DNA of 64,000 nucleotides, from positions 12,834,796 to 12,898,795 of the forward strand of contig OW203722.1 in assembly GCA_934045075.1 (NCBI GenBank), written 5' to 3'. The notes beneath the pieces were generated by a model, which was given only the letters and a program-made list of their open reading frames with translations, did not search any database and was not told where the DNA came from. A program made the position numbers and the translations under genes. Origin of the DNA: Yponomeuta sedellus. Its lineage: Eukaryota; Arthropoda; Insecta; Lepidoptera; Yponomeutidae. Of the stretch, positions 18,552 to 32,400 are shown one piece after another (the first letter of the stretch is position 1; every line of letters begins with the position of its first letter).

Positions 18552-21500
18552 CAGTGATCGAATAATCGGATGCATATTTACCTAAAGTTGAGGTGTTGGC
18601 TGTTATGGAATGCACTTTTGTATCGAAAAAATCCCGGGATTCCGGAATCGACGAATACAGTGTTTTGGTTATAGAATTAAGTCGGGTTATTACAGATACT
18701 TGCGTTCAGGTGTTTGCTAATATGGAATGCACTTTTGTATCGATCGTACAAAATCAAGCGATTTCAGAATTATCGTTTAGTGCTTTCCGACTATAGATCG
18801 GGTGCTGGCTAATGTTATAAAGTTAATTGCCAAACTGTCATTGCAAACGTCAAGATAAGTAATTTTCTTTCTTCACTCTACATAGCGACAAACAACTCGG
18901 TGCCTTGAATTTCTATAAAAAAAATCTCATTTTTTATTATATTAACACGGCGAAAGTAAGTAGCATCCGTAACAGGGCTGGTAATCATTTCATAAATATA
19001 TAATATAACATAATTTGTCATCTTACTCGCACTTATAAGTGAGTGAGCGAGACAGCAAATTATACCTGCTTGTGCACAGGTAGCGCCCCAAAAACAGTTC
19101 CTTTTGTTCATTTTATAACATTCGTCGCTTTGCGTGCCATGCGTTCGGGTGCTTTTTGTGTGTTTTCTGTATTTTCGGACTACTTGGCTATTCTACAACG
19201 GTTATTGATTTGCATTGTGATACGGATTTTGGTTTTGCATGAGACGACAACTTTGCTACAAATTTTTGAACCTGATTTACTCTGCGCTGGGACTTGGACA
19301 TCTTATCTCTTTTATTAACAAGGTAAGGATTATTTATTTTTACAAAATATATTAAATGTCATTGTACTTATATTTGCAAAAATGTGAAGATTTTGACTAT
19401 AGTGAGAGATTCCCTCGTTCGACCAGTGTGTGTGTGTGGCCTAAGACACACAACATTTTTGTATTACATTTGAACACCGTATTCTGCAACTGTTGCCGAA
19501 ACCGTGTTGCGATACAAATATGCCCTAATCTTGATGTAAAAAGGCGTGATACAACAAATAGTATTTAATGTTTATGTCTTTTAATTTATTTTTATAAATG
19601 TATTATTAAAGATTGCATTTAGTACCTCGAGTTAAAAAAGTCAGTTGTATCTACCAATACAATCGTGTCATGTAATTTTTGTATGGAGGTTCCAAGTCAG
19701 TATTGAAACCAATTGATTAGATGCTTATTTGGTTGAATCTGAGCTACCTCGGTAGAGTGTCAAGTTGACCTGTTTAATTGACATGCAAGTACCTGTTCAA
19801 GTTTTTCATTTATGCCCCTATTAGAGCAGTGTAACTTAAAAAGCATTTAAAAAATGTCTTTACCGTTACTTTTGTACAGTTATCGCTTTTACTGAAAAAA
19901 TAAGCCGAATAATAAAACGAATGATCTTTTTTGCTTCACAGACATAATGGCTGATTCAACTCAAAGAGAAGACATAGCTCAGTCATGGATAAGAAATTAC
20001 CCAGAGATGTTTTACGACTCGGCAAGTGGAACTATAGTATGCACGAAATGTGAAAAACATTTAAATGCAAAGAAGACTATTTTGAATCGGCATCTGAAGT
20101 CACAAAAACATCGCGAGATTAAAAAATCAACACCAAATGATTTTTATTTTGATTTAGTTAATTTTCTCATTATGTGTAACATACCGTGGTCAAAAGTTGA
20201 AAACCCCATTTTTCGTAGTTTTTTTGAAAAATACATTTGCAAATGTAACAACCAAGATAGGGCTATTCCAAGTGAGAATTTGTTGAGAACAAAATATGTG
20301 ACTCAAGTTTATGAAAGCAAAATAAAACGTGTTCATAGTGACGTACAAAACAATAAATTATGGATATCATTAGACGAAACCACTGATTTTCTGGGCCGAT
20401 ATGTGGTACATTTTTAGTTAAACCGTTAAGTGAAAACGTATCGGGACGAATTCATATGTTAACTTGCAAAACTTTAGACGTAGTTAACGGTCATTCAGTG
20501 TCTGAGTTTGTAATACAATGTTTAAAAAACTTATGGGGAGATCAATTTAACAGTAAAGTGCAGGACGTCTTAATATTATGTACCGATAGCGTAGCGTATA
20601 TGTTACTGGCTGGAAAAATATAAAAAATACATTTCCAAATATGAAACACTTTACATGTTTAGCGCACGCCTTGCACAGGTTAACTGAGACTATACGTTTA
20701 AGCTATAGTGATGTAGACACTTTAATTAACAATGTTAAGAAAATATTTTTTAAATCTCCCAACAGGGTACGAATCTTTAAGGAGCTGCATCCAAATTTAC
20801 CCTTGCCTCCAGAGCCAGTTATTACTATGTGGGGAACATGGTTAAAGGCGGCATTTTACTATGCTAAACACTTAGACAAAATAACAAATGTTCTAGGTTT
20901 ATTAGATAGCAATGAAGCCATCTCTATTAGAAATGCTAAGGAAGTATTAACAAAATCTAATTTAAAGAAAGATTTAGAGTATATATACGAGTATTTTTAA
21001 ATTTTCGATATTGCAATTGTAAAAATAGAAAAACGCGACCTTGCTATAACTGAAACATTTGAAATATTTGACGATGTAAGATCAATTGCAAACCAGACAT
21101 CAAATAATATATTAATCAACAAAATGGAGCAACTTATGGATAGAAACCCTGATTTTGATTTCCTTAGGTCAATTAGTGAAAATATTACTCAAGACAGTGG
21201 CGCTAGTATTTACAAATTTGCGCCACTTACATCTGTAGATGTGGAGAGATCTTTTTCGTTATATAAGTGGATCCTGAATGTCAAAAGAAATAGGCTAAAA
21301 ATTGATAATCTCGAGAAAATTATAATTATTCACTACAATTCTCTGAATGAAACAGAAGTTACCAGTTCAGATTTAGAACAGTCACTGAAATCTGACGTAA
21401 CACCATCATGTTCAACACAGACAGACAGAGAAATATTAACGTCAGATTTCAGTGACCAAATTATAGTTATAGATAGTGATTAAAGTTGTTACACATATGG

Positions 21501-21935
21501 TACTTAATTTAAATAATATATTATTAATAATTATGTATATTTTAATTATTTTAACATCTATTTTTTTTTATCCTGTAAATGTGCAATAAAGTATTATTTT
21601 ATAGTAGGTAATGTTTTTTTTTTAACTAACACACTACTTTTCCTGTTACACCCTACATACACACACATACATACTTGCATCGGAGGCTAAAATAAACTTT
21701 AAACAAAGACACATATAAATAATTATGTCATACCAGAGTCCCGGGTTTTTTAAATTCATAATACTACACGCTAAATAAGTCGTCTCCATGCTACGTATGC
21801 GATTAGTTTTGCATTCCCGAATTTTCTGAAATCCCGGGATTTATATTTAAAAAATATGTTTTAAGAAGCCGCTTCCATAATTTCTGAGCCAAAAAATAAC
21901 TTTAGGTAAATATGCATCCGATTATTCGATCACTG
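18552..21935 (+). mobile_element. complete hAT DNA transposon
   Basis: The termini are perfect 38-bp inverted repeats (18552-18589 and 21898-21935) beginning CAGTGATCGAATAATCGG. They are flanked by the identical 8-bp duplication GTCATGAT (18544-18551, 21936-21943). An 8-bp duplication and CAG-starting ends are hallmarks of the hAT superfamily. Two subterminal direct repeats of TATGGAATGCACTTTTGTA lie at about 18604 and 18720. A putative 5'-UTR intron runs from AAG|GTAAGG at about 19320 to TTCACAG just before the start codon region at 19947. Perfect ends and duplication imply a recent insertion, although the transposase frame is broken. Confidence 0.92.
19947..21483 (+). pseudogene. hAT transposase (BED finger, DDE, C-terminal dimerisation region), frame broken
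   Basis: The start at 19947 lies just after a splice-acceptor-like TTTTTTGCTTCACAG. The N-terminus has a BED-type zinc finger: C32, C35, H49 and H55 (C-x2-C-x13-H-x5-H). The first catalytic aspartate is in LWISLDETTD (D143). The second is in LCTDSVAYM (codon 20585-20587). The conserved tryptophan block is ITMWGTWLKAAFYYAKH. The catalytic glutamate is in SVDVERSFS (codon 21244-21246), inside the hAT dimerisation region. The protein resembles the CGGBP1-like hAT transposases. Breaks: an apparent 1-nt loss in the T run near 20410, a 1-nt loss in the A run near 20618, and a TAA at 20998-21000, with the same frame continuing to 21483. All acidic residues are preserved. Confidence 0.88.
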
Positions 21936-22017
21936 GTCATGATAGACGACGACTATAAATATATAGAGCGATGTCTTGTTCTAGACTATGGACGCGGGTT
22001 GCATGTTGGATATGTAG

Positions 22018-22123
22018 TAAAGTTTACAGAACCTCTTAATAATGGTAATAACGTTAATATAAACGTTATTATGTACCTCTTATAACGTAAATATAAACGT
22101 TATAAGAGGTTCTGTAAACTTTA
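22018..22123. repeat. foldback with nested hairpins
   Basis: A 21-bp outer stem (22018-22038 with 22103-22123, containing GTTTACAGAACCTC) encloses TAATAACGTT 22046-22055 / AACGTTATTA 22062-22071. A second hairpin, ACCTCTTATAACGT 22075-22088 with ACGTTATAAGAGGT 22097-22110, competes with the outer stem. It lies 82 bp beyond the right end of the hAT element. Confidence 0.75.
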
Positions 22124-22331
22124 ACGTGCATTATAACGGATCGGTATACATAGTGTCAAAGCTGAGGTGAAATCGAAAGATTTCGAAACGAGGCCGAAGT
22201 CCAGATAAACAATAGTCAAAGAATCAGTCCGAAAAAAGTGAATAATGTCAAAATCATAAGGTGACACGGAAACAATATTCATGCACTTAAGAAAAAAATA
22301 GAATGTTCCAATTTTGTATTTGTATGTGTCA

Positions 22332-22412
22332 ATTAGTTTTTTACGTAGCCGCACTGGGGTGTTCTTTACGCACTCGACACCCCCCTTGCGGCTAATACGT
22401 AAAAAAACTAAT
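22332..22412. repeat. hairpin element with 16-bp arms
   Basis: ATTAGTTTTTTACGTA (22332-22347) is inverted at 22396-22412 with one extra A. Inside, GCCGC (22348-22352) pairs with GCGGC at 22388-22392. The loop contains GGGGTGTT and ACACCCCCC, which can also pair. This could be a very small palindromic MITE. Confidence 0.6.
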
Positions 22413-25150
22413 AATCCTATTTTACTTCTGAGTAAAAAAAACTAAAACATTTTACTTATGTGTGCTATATTGTTGTTTTATTAAATTATTTAATTTTATA
22501 AGTAATTCGATAATTATCTCCTTGGACCATTAACAGTTTTGGTCACACAAGCCTACTCTTTACCAGTAAAAATTATATATACAGCGTATAACGATATCTT
22601 TTATAAATCTTTTAAATAATAAATAACACTGCTTTTTTTTTTAATCGAATTAAAAAACAAACTTTAGGTCAAGGAGAGTAGGTATAGAAAGAGAAAAAAA
22701 GTAAAATAATGAAATGTTTTGCAAACAATTTCAAAGTTTTGTTGCACTTTCCTTCTTACAAAAATACACATAAAAATCTGTGAATTTTATCTCTGTATTA
22801 CATATCTGTCGATTATCATTCGGCCATTCCATTTATTTGCATCACGCAAAAACTATGAACCTATAGTTTAGATTAGTGAGTAGCACATTAGCTATAAAAT
22901 GATAAAATATAATGATATAACTATAAAATGTCTCTATTTAAGTGGTTAAACGTAACCAACCCTATGAAAAAACCAAAACTCGATGACCTCTGAGCTTTCA
23001 GGACCGAGTTTCATAATACTGGAATTTGTAGTTTACCATAACAATTCAAGGTACATTGCATAGCACGGAGTTTGGAACGTCAGTTCTTTATTGGGCAGCA
23101 GTAAAAACAGGGCGTTGCCGGGTTGTTTATAAAAACATTATGTTTCAGGAACTCAAGGAACGAAATTTAGAACGGAGATAGGCCATGACCTTGATTAATG
23201 GTAAGGGTACTTCATATTCTAATCTAAAGCAAACGTAGTCGCGGGCAGTTATCAATACAAACAACATACACGGTGATCGCAAAAAAAAACTTTAAAAAAA
23301 CTGTCGTACAAAGTTTAGTTCTTGCTCCTGGGAATGTATGAAACAGTATATAATCTGCATTTAAATTTTTTAGAGTTAATTTCATGATAAAACTTCAGCA
23401 TACTTACCAATAATTTAAAAATAAACGTATGGCGAACTCCTCGCTGTTTGGTTTTTTATACCGTTTTTAAAAAAGAATGAATTCTTTAATATGACAGTTG
23501 TTGTGTTTTGAAATATTTTTAGTTGTCAAGTAGATAGCGGTTCTGCCCATGTTTTCTATCATTAAATCTTAATATTGAGCAGATTTCTACGGTTTCATTA
23601 GCATTCATACAGTCCATTTAATTCCGTCGTATTCAAAAGGTTAAAATAAGGATCAAAAAACTTCTTTATGATATTAAATACTCCGTTGTATTGAACTAGA
23701 GACCTTTTTCTCATTTATGATGTATTGGGATACACTGCAAAGAAGCGCCTAACCCCGTCCCTGGCGCGAAAGCTCACGTACGACCGCTCGTAAGTTCAAT
23801 GGAGGTGTTGATTAAAAATATTTCCCATGTGCGGGCGGATAAGTCCCAATTGGGCCGGCAATCAGCCGCTCTCCGCCCCCGACGCTAATCATGCGCCCAA
23901 CTTGCCGCTTATTGCCCACCGGCTTTTTGTATTCGCCTTTATTCCGAGCGCGGTCTGAGGTCGACCCGAGCTTTCTTACCTTATCCTTTGCCACTTCTTT
24001 TACATTTTAGCGCGAGAATTTCTATGACTATGTGTTTTTTCTGCTGTTTCCTATCTCTTCCTCTCACATACTTTGTGGCATAAATGCGCTCGCAAGGGTG
24101 ACGCCCGAGCGCGTAAGTGATTACTAGAGCTTCAGTTGTCACGGTTATAATAGTGGTATAGTGACAGTTTCTTTTAATAATTTTAGGTAATGTAGATTGA
24201 AGTCAGTAACGGGTTCAGATTTTCGAGATTTTAGTTCAAAAATATGATACTTTGTAATGCATTCTTGCAGTCCCTAGCTTCATATTTATGACATCAAACG
24301 TCTTTCGCAGAAAGAAGACAATGATAACATCACAGGCGAGTCTTAGCGTTCACAAGAAAACGATCAAAGCAGTTTTAATGAGGGCTTCTTGGACCAAAAT
24401 GTGAAACATTCGTATTGCGGAACGCATGCGCGTGCGGACGTGCTCGAGGATCAAAGTATAGGGAGCTGAATGGCTAATGCTGGCGTCGGCCAAATGCTTG
24501 GCGAGCTCCGCGGTGCTCGGCGGACACAAAGCGTTTTGGTGACGCGCAAAAAAGACTACGCTGCGTTCTCGGAGTGCGTTTAATTGGTGCCCAATGCAAG
24601 TCCGCTCAGAGGACGTTCCCGGCAGCTCACGGGGGTGGACGCAACGTCGATCTGCGCGTATCTTACTTATAAAAACGTTTACCTAAAGTTTTGATTATTC
24701 CTTAAGAAACACTAGATACTTACAACATAACGTGTGATGTGCATATCAAAGGAATCTGGCACGCAGCGAGCAATGGATTGCTTAAAAAAGAAGACTGATA
24801 ACTAGCCTGTGCCGCGAACGATCCGGGACGCGGTCGTTTTTCTCATCGATCTAAATTCATTAGAAAACGTCGCCATCGTCGCATGCGCACCGTACGCCGC
24901 AGATTCCGAACTTTTTGCGCAACGTGCTGCTTAGCCAGATTGAAATAACCACTGTCTTTGAACAGAAAATGCAATTAGTGGTTACTGAAAACAAAAATAA
25001 TAGCAATGGATTCTTCAATTAAATGGTTCTTCATGGTTTAGGTACAAAATGTTGCCGGTAACAATCAGTAATTTGTTACCGTCCACTTTTTAGAATAATA
25101 CCTAATATACAATCTCAGTTTATGACAAATTATCTTGAGTGTGTGATATT
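22413..25150. other. unique-looking sequence, no gene recognised
   Basis: AT-rich to 23.7 kb, then GC-rich patches at 23740-24000 and 24400-24660 and again near 24800-24930. No supported coding frame, repeat or RNA gene. The 60-residue minus frame at 23812-23994 is within a GC patch and has no domain. Confidence 0.35.
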
Positions 25151-25180
25151 ATATATTGCTTTAGTCACTAGTCGAGCGAG

Positions 25181-26398
<1,218 letters not shown>

Positions 26399-26697
26399 CT
26401 ATGGTGACACGAATGTAGATGATAATCACTTGCCAGGTCCTGAGTCTGGATTTAATTTTAAAGAAGTTGATGAAATGACACACGAACTCGATTCAGAAAT
26501 CAAGCTCAAATTCGTTAGGTTCTGATAATGTTTCAATGTTCATGTTAAATTTCGTAGGAAACATAGCACGTCAACGGCTCTTCTCAACATAGTTGATGAT
26601 ATCTTATCTGCCTCAGATAAAGGGCGTGCTACACTACTGGTCCTGCTGGATTTCACTCGGGCATTTGACTGCGTAAACGTTGACATGCTCTTATTAT

Positions 26698-26921
26698 TAT
26701 TATTATTAATAATACTTTATTGCACCATAAAATTGTACAATACGGCGAACTTAATGCCATAAGCATTTTCTACCAGTCAACCGCAGGAGGTAGAACGAAA
26801 ACTTGGCAGGCGTGCAAAGTTTAGTTTAGAAAAAAGGAAAAAGACAACCTTCCACATTATTATATACTTACACATATAATACACTAAACGTATATATTTC
26901 AATATTAGTATATAAATAAAA

Positions 26922-26969
<48 letters not shown>

Positions 26970-26990
26970 CTCATCTTATCTATTTTAAAA
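26698..26990 (-). mobile_element. nested LINE 3'-end fragment
   Basis: On the plus strand it reads (TTA)n, AATAATACTTTATTGCACC, GGCGAACTTAATGCC, TTCTACCAGTCAACC and ends in an (AT)n tract at about 26928-26964. These blocks match the 3' UTRs of the minus-strand LINEs at 6.3 and 38.9 kb. It sits between the two halves of the family B polymerase, so it inserted later. CATG occurs at both junctions but is too short to call a target duplication. Confidence 0.6.
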
Positions 26991-27051
26991 AACATGGGTT
27001 TTTCAACGACAGCTATTATCTGGTTTAGGTCTTATTTTTAGTAGTCAAGTA

Positions 27052-28065
27052 GTGCAATGCATTAACGGTCTGGGATTAACGTCTAGATCAGAGCCGCTAG
27101 CCGTTACGCGAGGTGTAATCCAAGGTTCAATTCTCGGGCCCACCTTATTCTCCCTGTATACATCTAGCATGTGTCGATCTATCCAGTTCGCAAGATATCA
27201 TATGTATGCCGATGATACGCAGATGTACATACACACAACAGCTACCATACCCAACTTAGCAGATTCAATTAATCAGCTCAATTTAGATTTGGAAGCCATC
27301 GCACTATGGTCTATTAAACACAGTCTAATCCTAAATCCAAACAAGAGCGTTGCCATTATTTGTGGGACTAAACACCAGGTTCACTCCCTGAAACTATTAG
27401 ATCCTGTAATAAAAATTGGAGGTAATACAGTACCTATTCATGATTGTGTCCGTAATCTGGGTCTTATGATGGACGAGTCCCTACGATTCGAAACCCATGT
27501 CCAGCAAAAAATTGGTAAATGCTTTGGTTTACTCAAAACGTATAAAATCAGACCATTTCTAACTAATGAGATTAGATATCAGTTGTGTAGTAGTTTGGTT
27601 TTATCGCAGTTGGGCTACTGCGACATAGTCTATGGTCCCTGTATTTTTAAGAAAACGGCTTGTGCAATGCAGCGTGTCCAGAACGCTTGCATGCGTTATT
27701 GCTACCAAATCCCCAAAAGAGAGCACATCTCCCCTCATCTTCTAGCAAAGGGGGTCTTGAATATGGCGAACAACAGGACATTAAAACTGTCTTGCTTCTT
27801 GTTTGATGTATACAAGACTCGCATGCCGACATACTTGTATGCGAAGTTGGCCTGGTCCGTCAGAGCACGTAGTTCATTGCTACTTATACCCAAACACTCC
27901 CTCAGCAGTACCAAGGGTTGTTTCAAAATTGCAGCATCGAAATGTTGGAATGACCTGCCGCCGCCTTTGCGCGTTGCACGAACCCTTCCAACATTCCGAA
28001 TTAAATGTCGTAAATGGCTGCTGCACAAACAATCCTTGGCTTCTGGTGTCCTTCAAGGGCTGTAG
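27052..28065 (+). pseudogene. LINE reverse transcriptase, palm and C-terminal part (family B)
   Basis: A 337-residue open frame without internal stops, lacking its start because of truncation and the nested insertion. It carries RGVIQGSILGPTLFSLY (residues 20-36), catalytic YADD at 52-55 (YHMYADDTQMYIH), LNPNKSVAIICG, VRNLGLMMDESLRFE, and a C-terminal region with QRVQNACMRYCYQIPKREH and ASKCWNDLPPPLR typical of CR1/jockey-type LINEs. No RNase H is seen. In the first block IQG replaces the usual PQG. The methionine at 27052 is not a real start: related sequence extends upstream in the same direction through the insertion to 26540. The single long frame suggests moderate age. Confidence 0.82.
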
Positions 28066-28491
28066 TGGATGAAATTTATATACCTATATGTTAAGTTTTT
28101 ACATCTGTCATCATGCGCGTGTGTTCTTTATAACATTAGTATAATTATACCCAGATAGGTATAATTTAGTTTAAGAAAAGGCCTTGCCTGAAAATCGGCA
28201 ACTAGTTGCATATTGGTGTACATTAGTTACAAACCGAGGCACAGACCTTTTTGTCTTCATTTGTAATTTATAAACTGTTAAAGAATAGTCTCTTTAAACT
28301 GTCATTAATGCCTCTAGTATAAGTGATTGTTGTGTCTTATTTCGCTTGAAGACAAATAAATATATTCTATTCTATTCTATAAGTAAACCATGACCGTCTT
28401 TTGGTTTTTATATCATTTATATGATTACGTTAAATAAAGTCTTTTAAACATCAATCAATCAGTACTATTTCGACTCTACTATTAAGGTAAA

Positions 28492-28518
28492 GGTCGGATC
28501 GCGTGAGTCGTTCAAATT
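28492..28518 (+). repeat. left terminal inverted repeat of the 5.2-kb transposon
   Basis: Begins GGTCGGATCGCGTGAGTCGT and matches the inverted 33691-33717 at 21 of 27 positions. The longest identical run is GAGTCGTT. TAAA precedes it. Confidence 0.75.
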
Positions 28519-28652
28519 TTGCGAAATGCTAATATTTAAATTTTTTGGAGTTTTTTTAAATTATTTGTAAATGAAAGTATAGTTATACTTACATTAGACA
28601 ATATTTTTATGAAGGCACCTTATTAAGCCTTGTAGTTTTGAAGTAAAGCTAC

Positions 28653-28724
28653 AGAGAGTAATGAAGTGGTGGAGGGCAATGAAAATCACCTGGAGTACAA
28701 TGAAGTTGTCAGGAGAGTAATGAA
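28653..28724 (+). repeat. left subterminal cluster of GGAGNNNAATGAA (4 copies)
   Basis: Copies at 28653-28665 (first base A instead of G), 28671-28683, 28692-28704 and 28712-28724, spaced 18-21 bp and all on the plus strand. The same motif is clustered near the other end. Such subterminal arrays commonly bind transposases, but here that is inference. Confidence 0.8.
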
Positions 28725-29428
28725 AAAACAATAAAGTACTAATAAATAAAGAAGAAAATACTACGTATTTTTATAATAATTACTATTTAATTTGTTTTGA
28801 AAGTTATATTATCATTTATTTTAATATTTTGTTTACTTTTAACCACAACGTACTACTTTTATTCAAAATGAATATGTAGGCATATTCAAAAAAAAATAAT
28901 ATATTTTATAAACTCTGTTTTTAATACATATTTCATTGGTTGATATTATATAGGTATTCAATATTATAATTTATATTATATACCATAATTAACTTTTGTT
29001 TCTTTTAAGTTTGTTTAAATCAGAAAATGAAACTCTTTATAGTTACTATAATATTTATTTAGCATACATATTTATTTGACATTAATAATACACATTTATT
29101 CTTATAACATTTTTTTTGTTTTTGGTATTAGGTACGTTTTAAAACAGTTAATCTTAGGAAAATAATCATAAGTCAGACTTTTTCGTTACTTCGTAATTTC
29201 AGTCTTCAAAAAATAACTCAAATCAGGCACATAATATAATAATAACTACTTAATAATATTATCGAAACATTTTTCATCATTAAACATAAACTTTAAGATA
29301 CTCTCTTTAAACTCTATTATTCTCAATTTTTTACTTCTGTATTTAATCTAACTTTGAGGAGAGAACTAAACTAAAAACGAGATAATTCTTAAAATATAAA
29401 GATAGGAACTTATGTAGCATAAAAGCAG

Positions 29429-32400
29429 TCATTTAAAATTAAAATTTGGCAATTCACTAAAGCTAAATTGCCCTCTTCGGTTTTGGTTTGGTTCAATTAA
29501 ACGTTGGACGATTCGAAATTCTGCCACGATATCTTCATCAGTCATTGCAGGCCAAACGAATGTCCTTGTTCTTCCTGTATTTTTTTTCAAAAAACCGACT
29601 GTGTATTCATTTGTAGAGTGTCTACATTCAAGTATTTTTCCCACATAATGAATCAATTGGGATTTGTTCTGATCACTTTGGTAATTTACCACTACCCAGT
29701 CATCTACGTTATACTTTAGTTCGTAATTGTCAGTGTTCATGTTCACTTTAATGTTTTCTTTGTTTGTTACGGTTGTCATGGTTTCTGTATCTTTTATTAA
29801 GTTTATGTTCTTTGTTTTATCTTCTTTTTCTCCTTGTAAATTGTATTTATCTGTGTTTACGTTCTCAGTTTCGGGTTCTTTTAAACTATCTTTAACTTGT
29901 AATTTTGTTGATGCTATCAACTCTTCGAAGTCCTGGTCATGCTGAATTTTACGTTTAGTTGCTTTACGTAATTGGGCTGAATAACTTGGGTAATCAAGTT
30001 TAATATTCGATAAGATTTTGGGTCGTTCTTTTTCTGGCATTAAAGCAGGCTCAGAATCTATAGGAATGCTTTCGTTCTGAGTCTGGAATAGAAACCCGTC
30101 ATATTCATTTAACAATATGTTGCTATCAGCATTAGCGTCAAATGTTTCAGAGTCTAATTCGCATGGTGATAAGTCGTCTACATATTTTTGGTTGATGTTA
30201 TATGTATCGAGTTGAGCATCAATATCAAAATTAAACTTTGACTGATTTTTCCGAGTTATCTGGCATGATTCGAAATCCATTGTTCCAATATCCATACAAT
30301 GCTTACATGGCGAGTAGCTCTCTAAACAATGAAAACAGCTGAGGCACCTGAGACGTACAGTGAATGGAGCTTCACATGACCACAAAGCTTGGTGCACTTT
30401 AATAGTACCTCTAAATGCCGGGATGAAAGGTGGATACCTTTTTTGTTTAATCTCTTGCTCTGAGATCACAAATATTTCAACGCTTTGAATATTTTTGCGA
30501 ATCAGTTCTTCAAATTCTTTGAAAGAGCCAACATCACCACCAAACCTTACATGGTTATCAGCCGTCCTTTTTATGACTGCCCCAACGCCATCAGGAGCCC
30601 CTTTACCATGGCCTGCTTCCTGATAATTCCAGGTAACAACACCGACCGACGGGATTAGTTCTTCGATTTTGGTGATCATATAAAATATAAATCTGTTCCT
30701 GTATTGACTTGAAGGAGAATCTGACAAAAAATGAACTTTTGTCAAAAAAGGAACCAAAGTTTTTGCTCTTTCGAGGACGGGTATAAGATGAGCCCATACT
30801 GCTGACGCATCATGGTCCAAGCATTCACTCATTGTACAAATCGATTTTGCTTTAATACTTTTTGTAGGATCATTGTAATACATCACTACTGTGTGTAATG
30901 ACACTTGCCCTCTGCTACCACCAAAGTGGTATGACTGAACTTCTTCGTGAAATTTAAGGGAATAATTCTCACTGAAGTCAATATGCAATAGAACTTCGGT
31001 TTCTGACAGATTAGTTTTAAGCAATTTGACTGCAGCAAACTGCATCACAATATTTCGAGTGTGCTGGAAAAATTTTGGTAAAATTTCATCCAACTTGTGG
31101 ATAATAGTACGTGGTTTATCTTGATATTTCTTTTTGTTTGTAACTGTTTTGATTCTCGCTTCACCATCTTTCCCTCTGTAAGTCTGTTTTTCAATAATCC
31201 ACTGGCTGTAATATATTTTTTCATTATTATTAAATTCTCTATAATTTAGTATGTTATGTTCGCAGTCGTGACATGTTCTTGCAAGACATTTTTCTTGATA
31301 AGGATCGCAACAAAGCTTTTTCAATAGGTCTGTTGATGAACATTCAGTTATTATCCTCGCCTTTTTGAGAGACTTCACAATTAGTTCAACATTGGCATGC
31401 AATTTGCATTGGCAGGTATCACGTTCTACTTTCGGGAAGACGACCCAGAATGGTCTTAATCTACAAAATACAGCATAACTTAATGCTTCTTTTCCATGCT
31501 GCTTTCGATATTTATCATGTAAATTTTTCAGATTATCATTTAGGTAACGTTTCTGTTTTTTGACACCACGTTTTGCGATATATTCTTTTTTTCCTGCCGC
31601 TACACGACTGTTCGCATCCTCTTCAAAGAACTCTTGTAATATTTTCTCCCTTTCCTGTGCCTTTATCCGTCGTTCTTCTACCGTTTTCTTTCTAAGTGAA
31701 AATGGAATCTTGGATTTAAGTTTATGTTTAATTATTTTATCTTGACATTGTTGGACAGTATTTTCAGCAAAACTTCTTTTTTCCGTCTTGTTTAATTTCT
31801 TGTAAGTTTTGATTTGTCCCTGTATTAAAGTTTCACTGAATAATAACTTCTTCTTCACTTCTTCAACCTTACCTTTTTCAAAATCTTCCACTAGTGAGTT
31901 GACTTTCTTTTCCACTGTATCTTCTATATGTTTCTGTTTCTTCATATCTTCTAATAGACTCTTCATATATTTAGCTTTTCTTTCAAATTTGTTCTTTTCC
32001 TTGTTCAGCTGATTAACTTCAGCTTTTAACAACCTGACCTCTTTAGATGTCTTGTACCTGTATTTTCGAAAAGATGAAGAACTCATTTTCGTACTTTCAT
32101 CCTGTTGTATACTGGTTTTTGGAGTATCCAAAGTAGCAGAACTCATTTTCTTAAAGTCCTGTTGTTTACTGGTTTTTGGAGTATCCAAAGCAGCGAGAGG
32201 ATCTTCATTAGAAATTTCGTCGTCCCTGTCATGTTCCTGTAATGGGTTTACCTCAACGTCGGCGTCGCTTTCTGGTGGTGAATTATCTATTAAAATTGTT
32301 TCGAGTTCTTTTTGCCTCTTCTTTTTATTTAAATAATTTCGAGAATTCTTCCTCCAACGTTTTCTTTGCTCACGTTTGTCTCTGCTACTCATATCTTCAA

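Larger units (their letters stand above)
26540..28378 (+). mobile_element. 5'-truncated LINE, family B, split by a nested insertion
   Basis: Reverse transcriptase sequence starts at about 26540 with RRKHSTSTALLNIVDDIL and motif A in LLDFTRAFD. It is interrupted at about 26698 by an AT-rich insertion and resumes by 27000 with GFSTTAIIWFRSY. The 3' UTR ends in a TTCTATTCTATTCTAT tail at about 28364-28378. The same family is present at 57.1-59.2 kb. Confidence 0.8.

Noticed and set aside
19043..19318. 91-residue frame before the hAT transposase as a second transposon gene
   Set aside because: It ends right at a splice-donor-like AAGGTAAGG and has no recognisable domain; more likely leader sequence.
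28482..28485. TTAA target duplication (piggyBac or Kolobok type) for the 5.2-kb transposon
   Set aside because: TTAA lies near the left end, but the right flank has no matching TTAA. TAAA directly outside both ends fits better.
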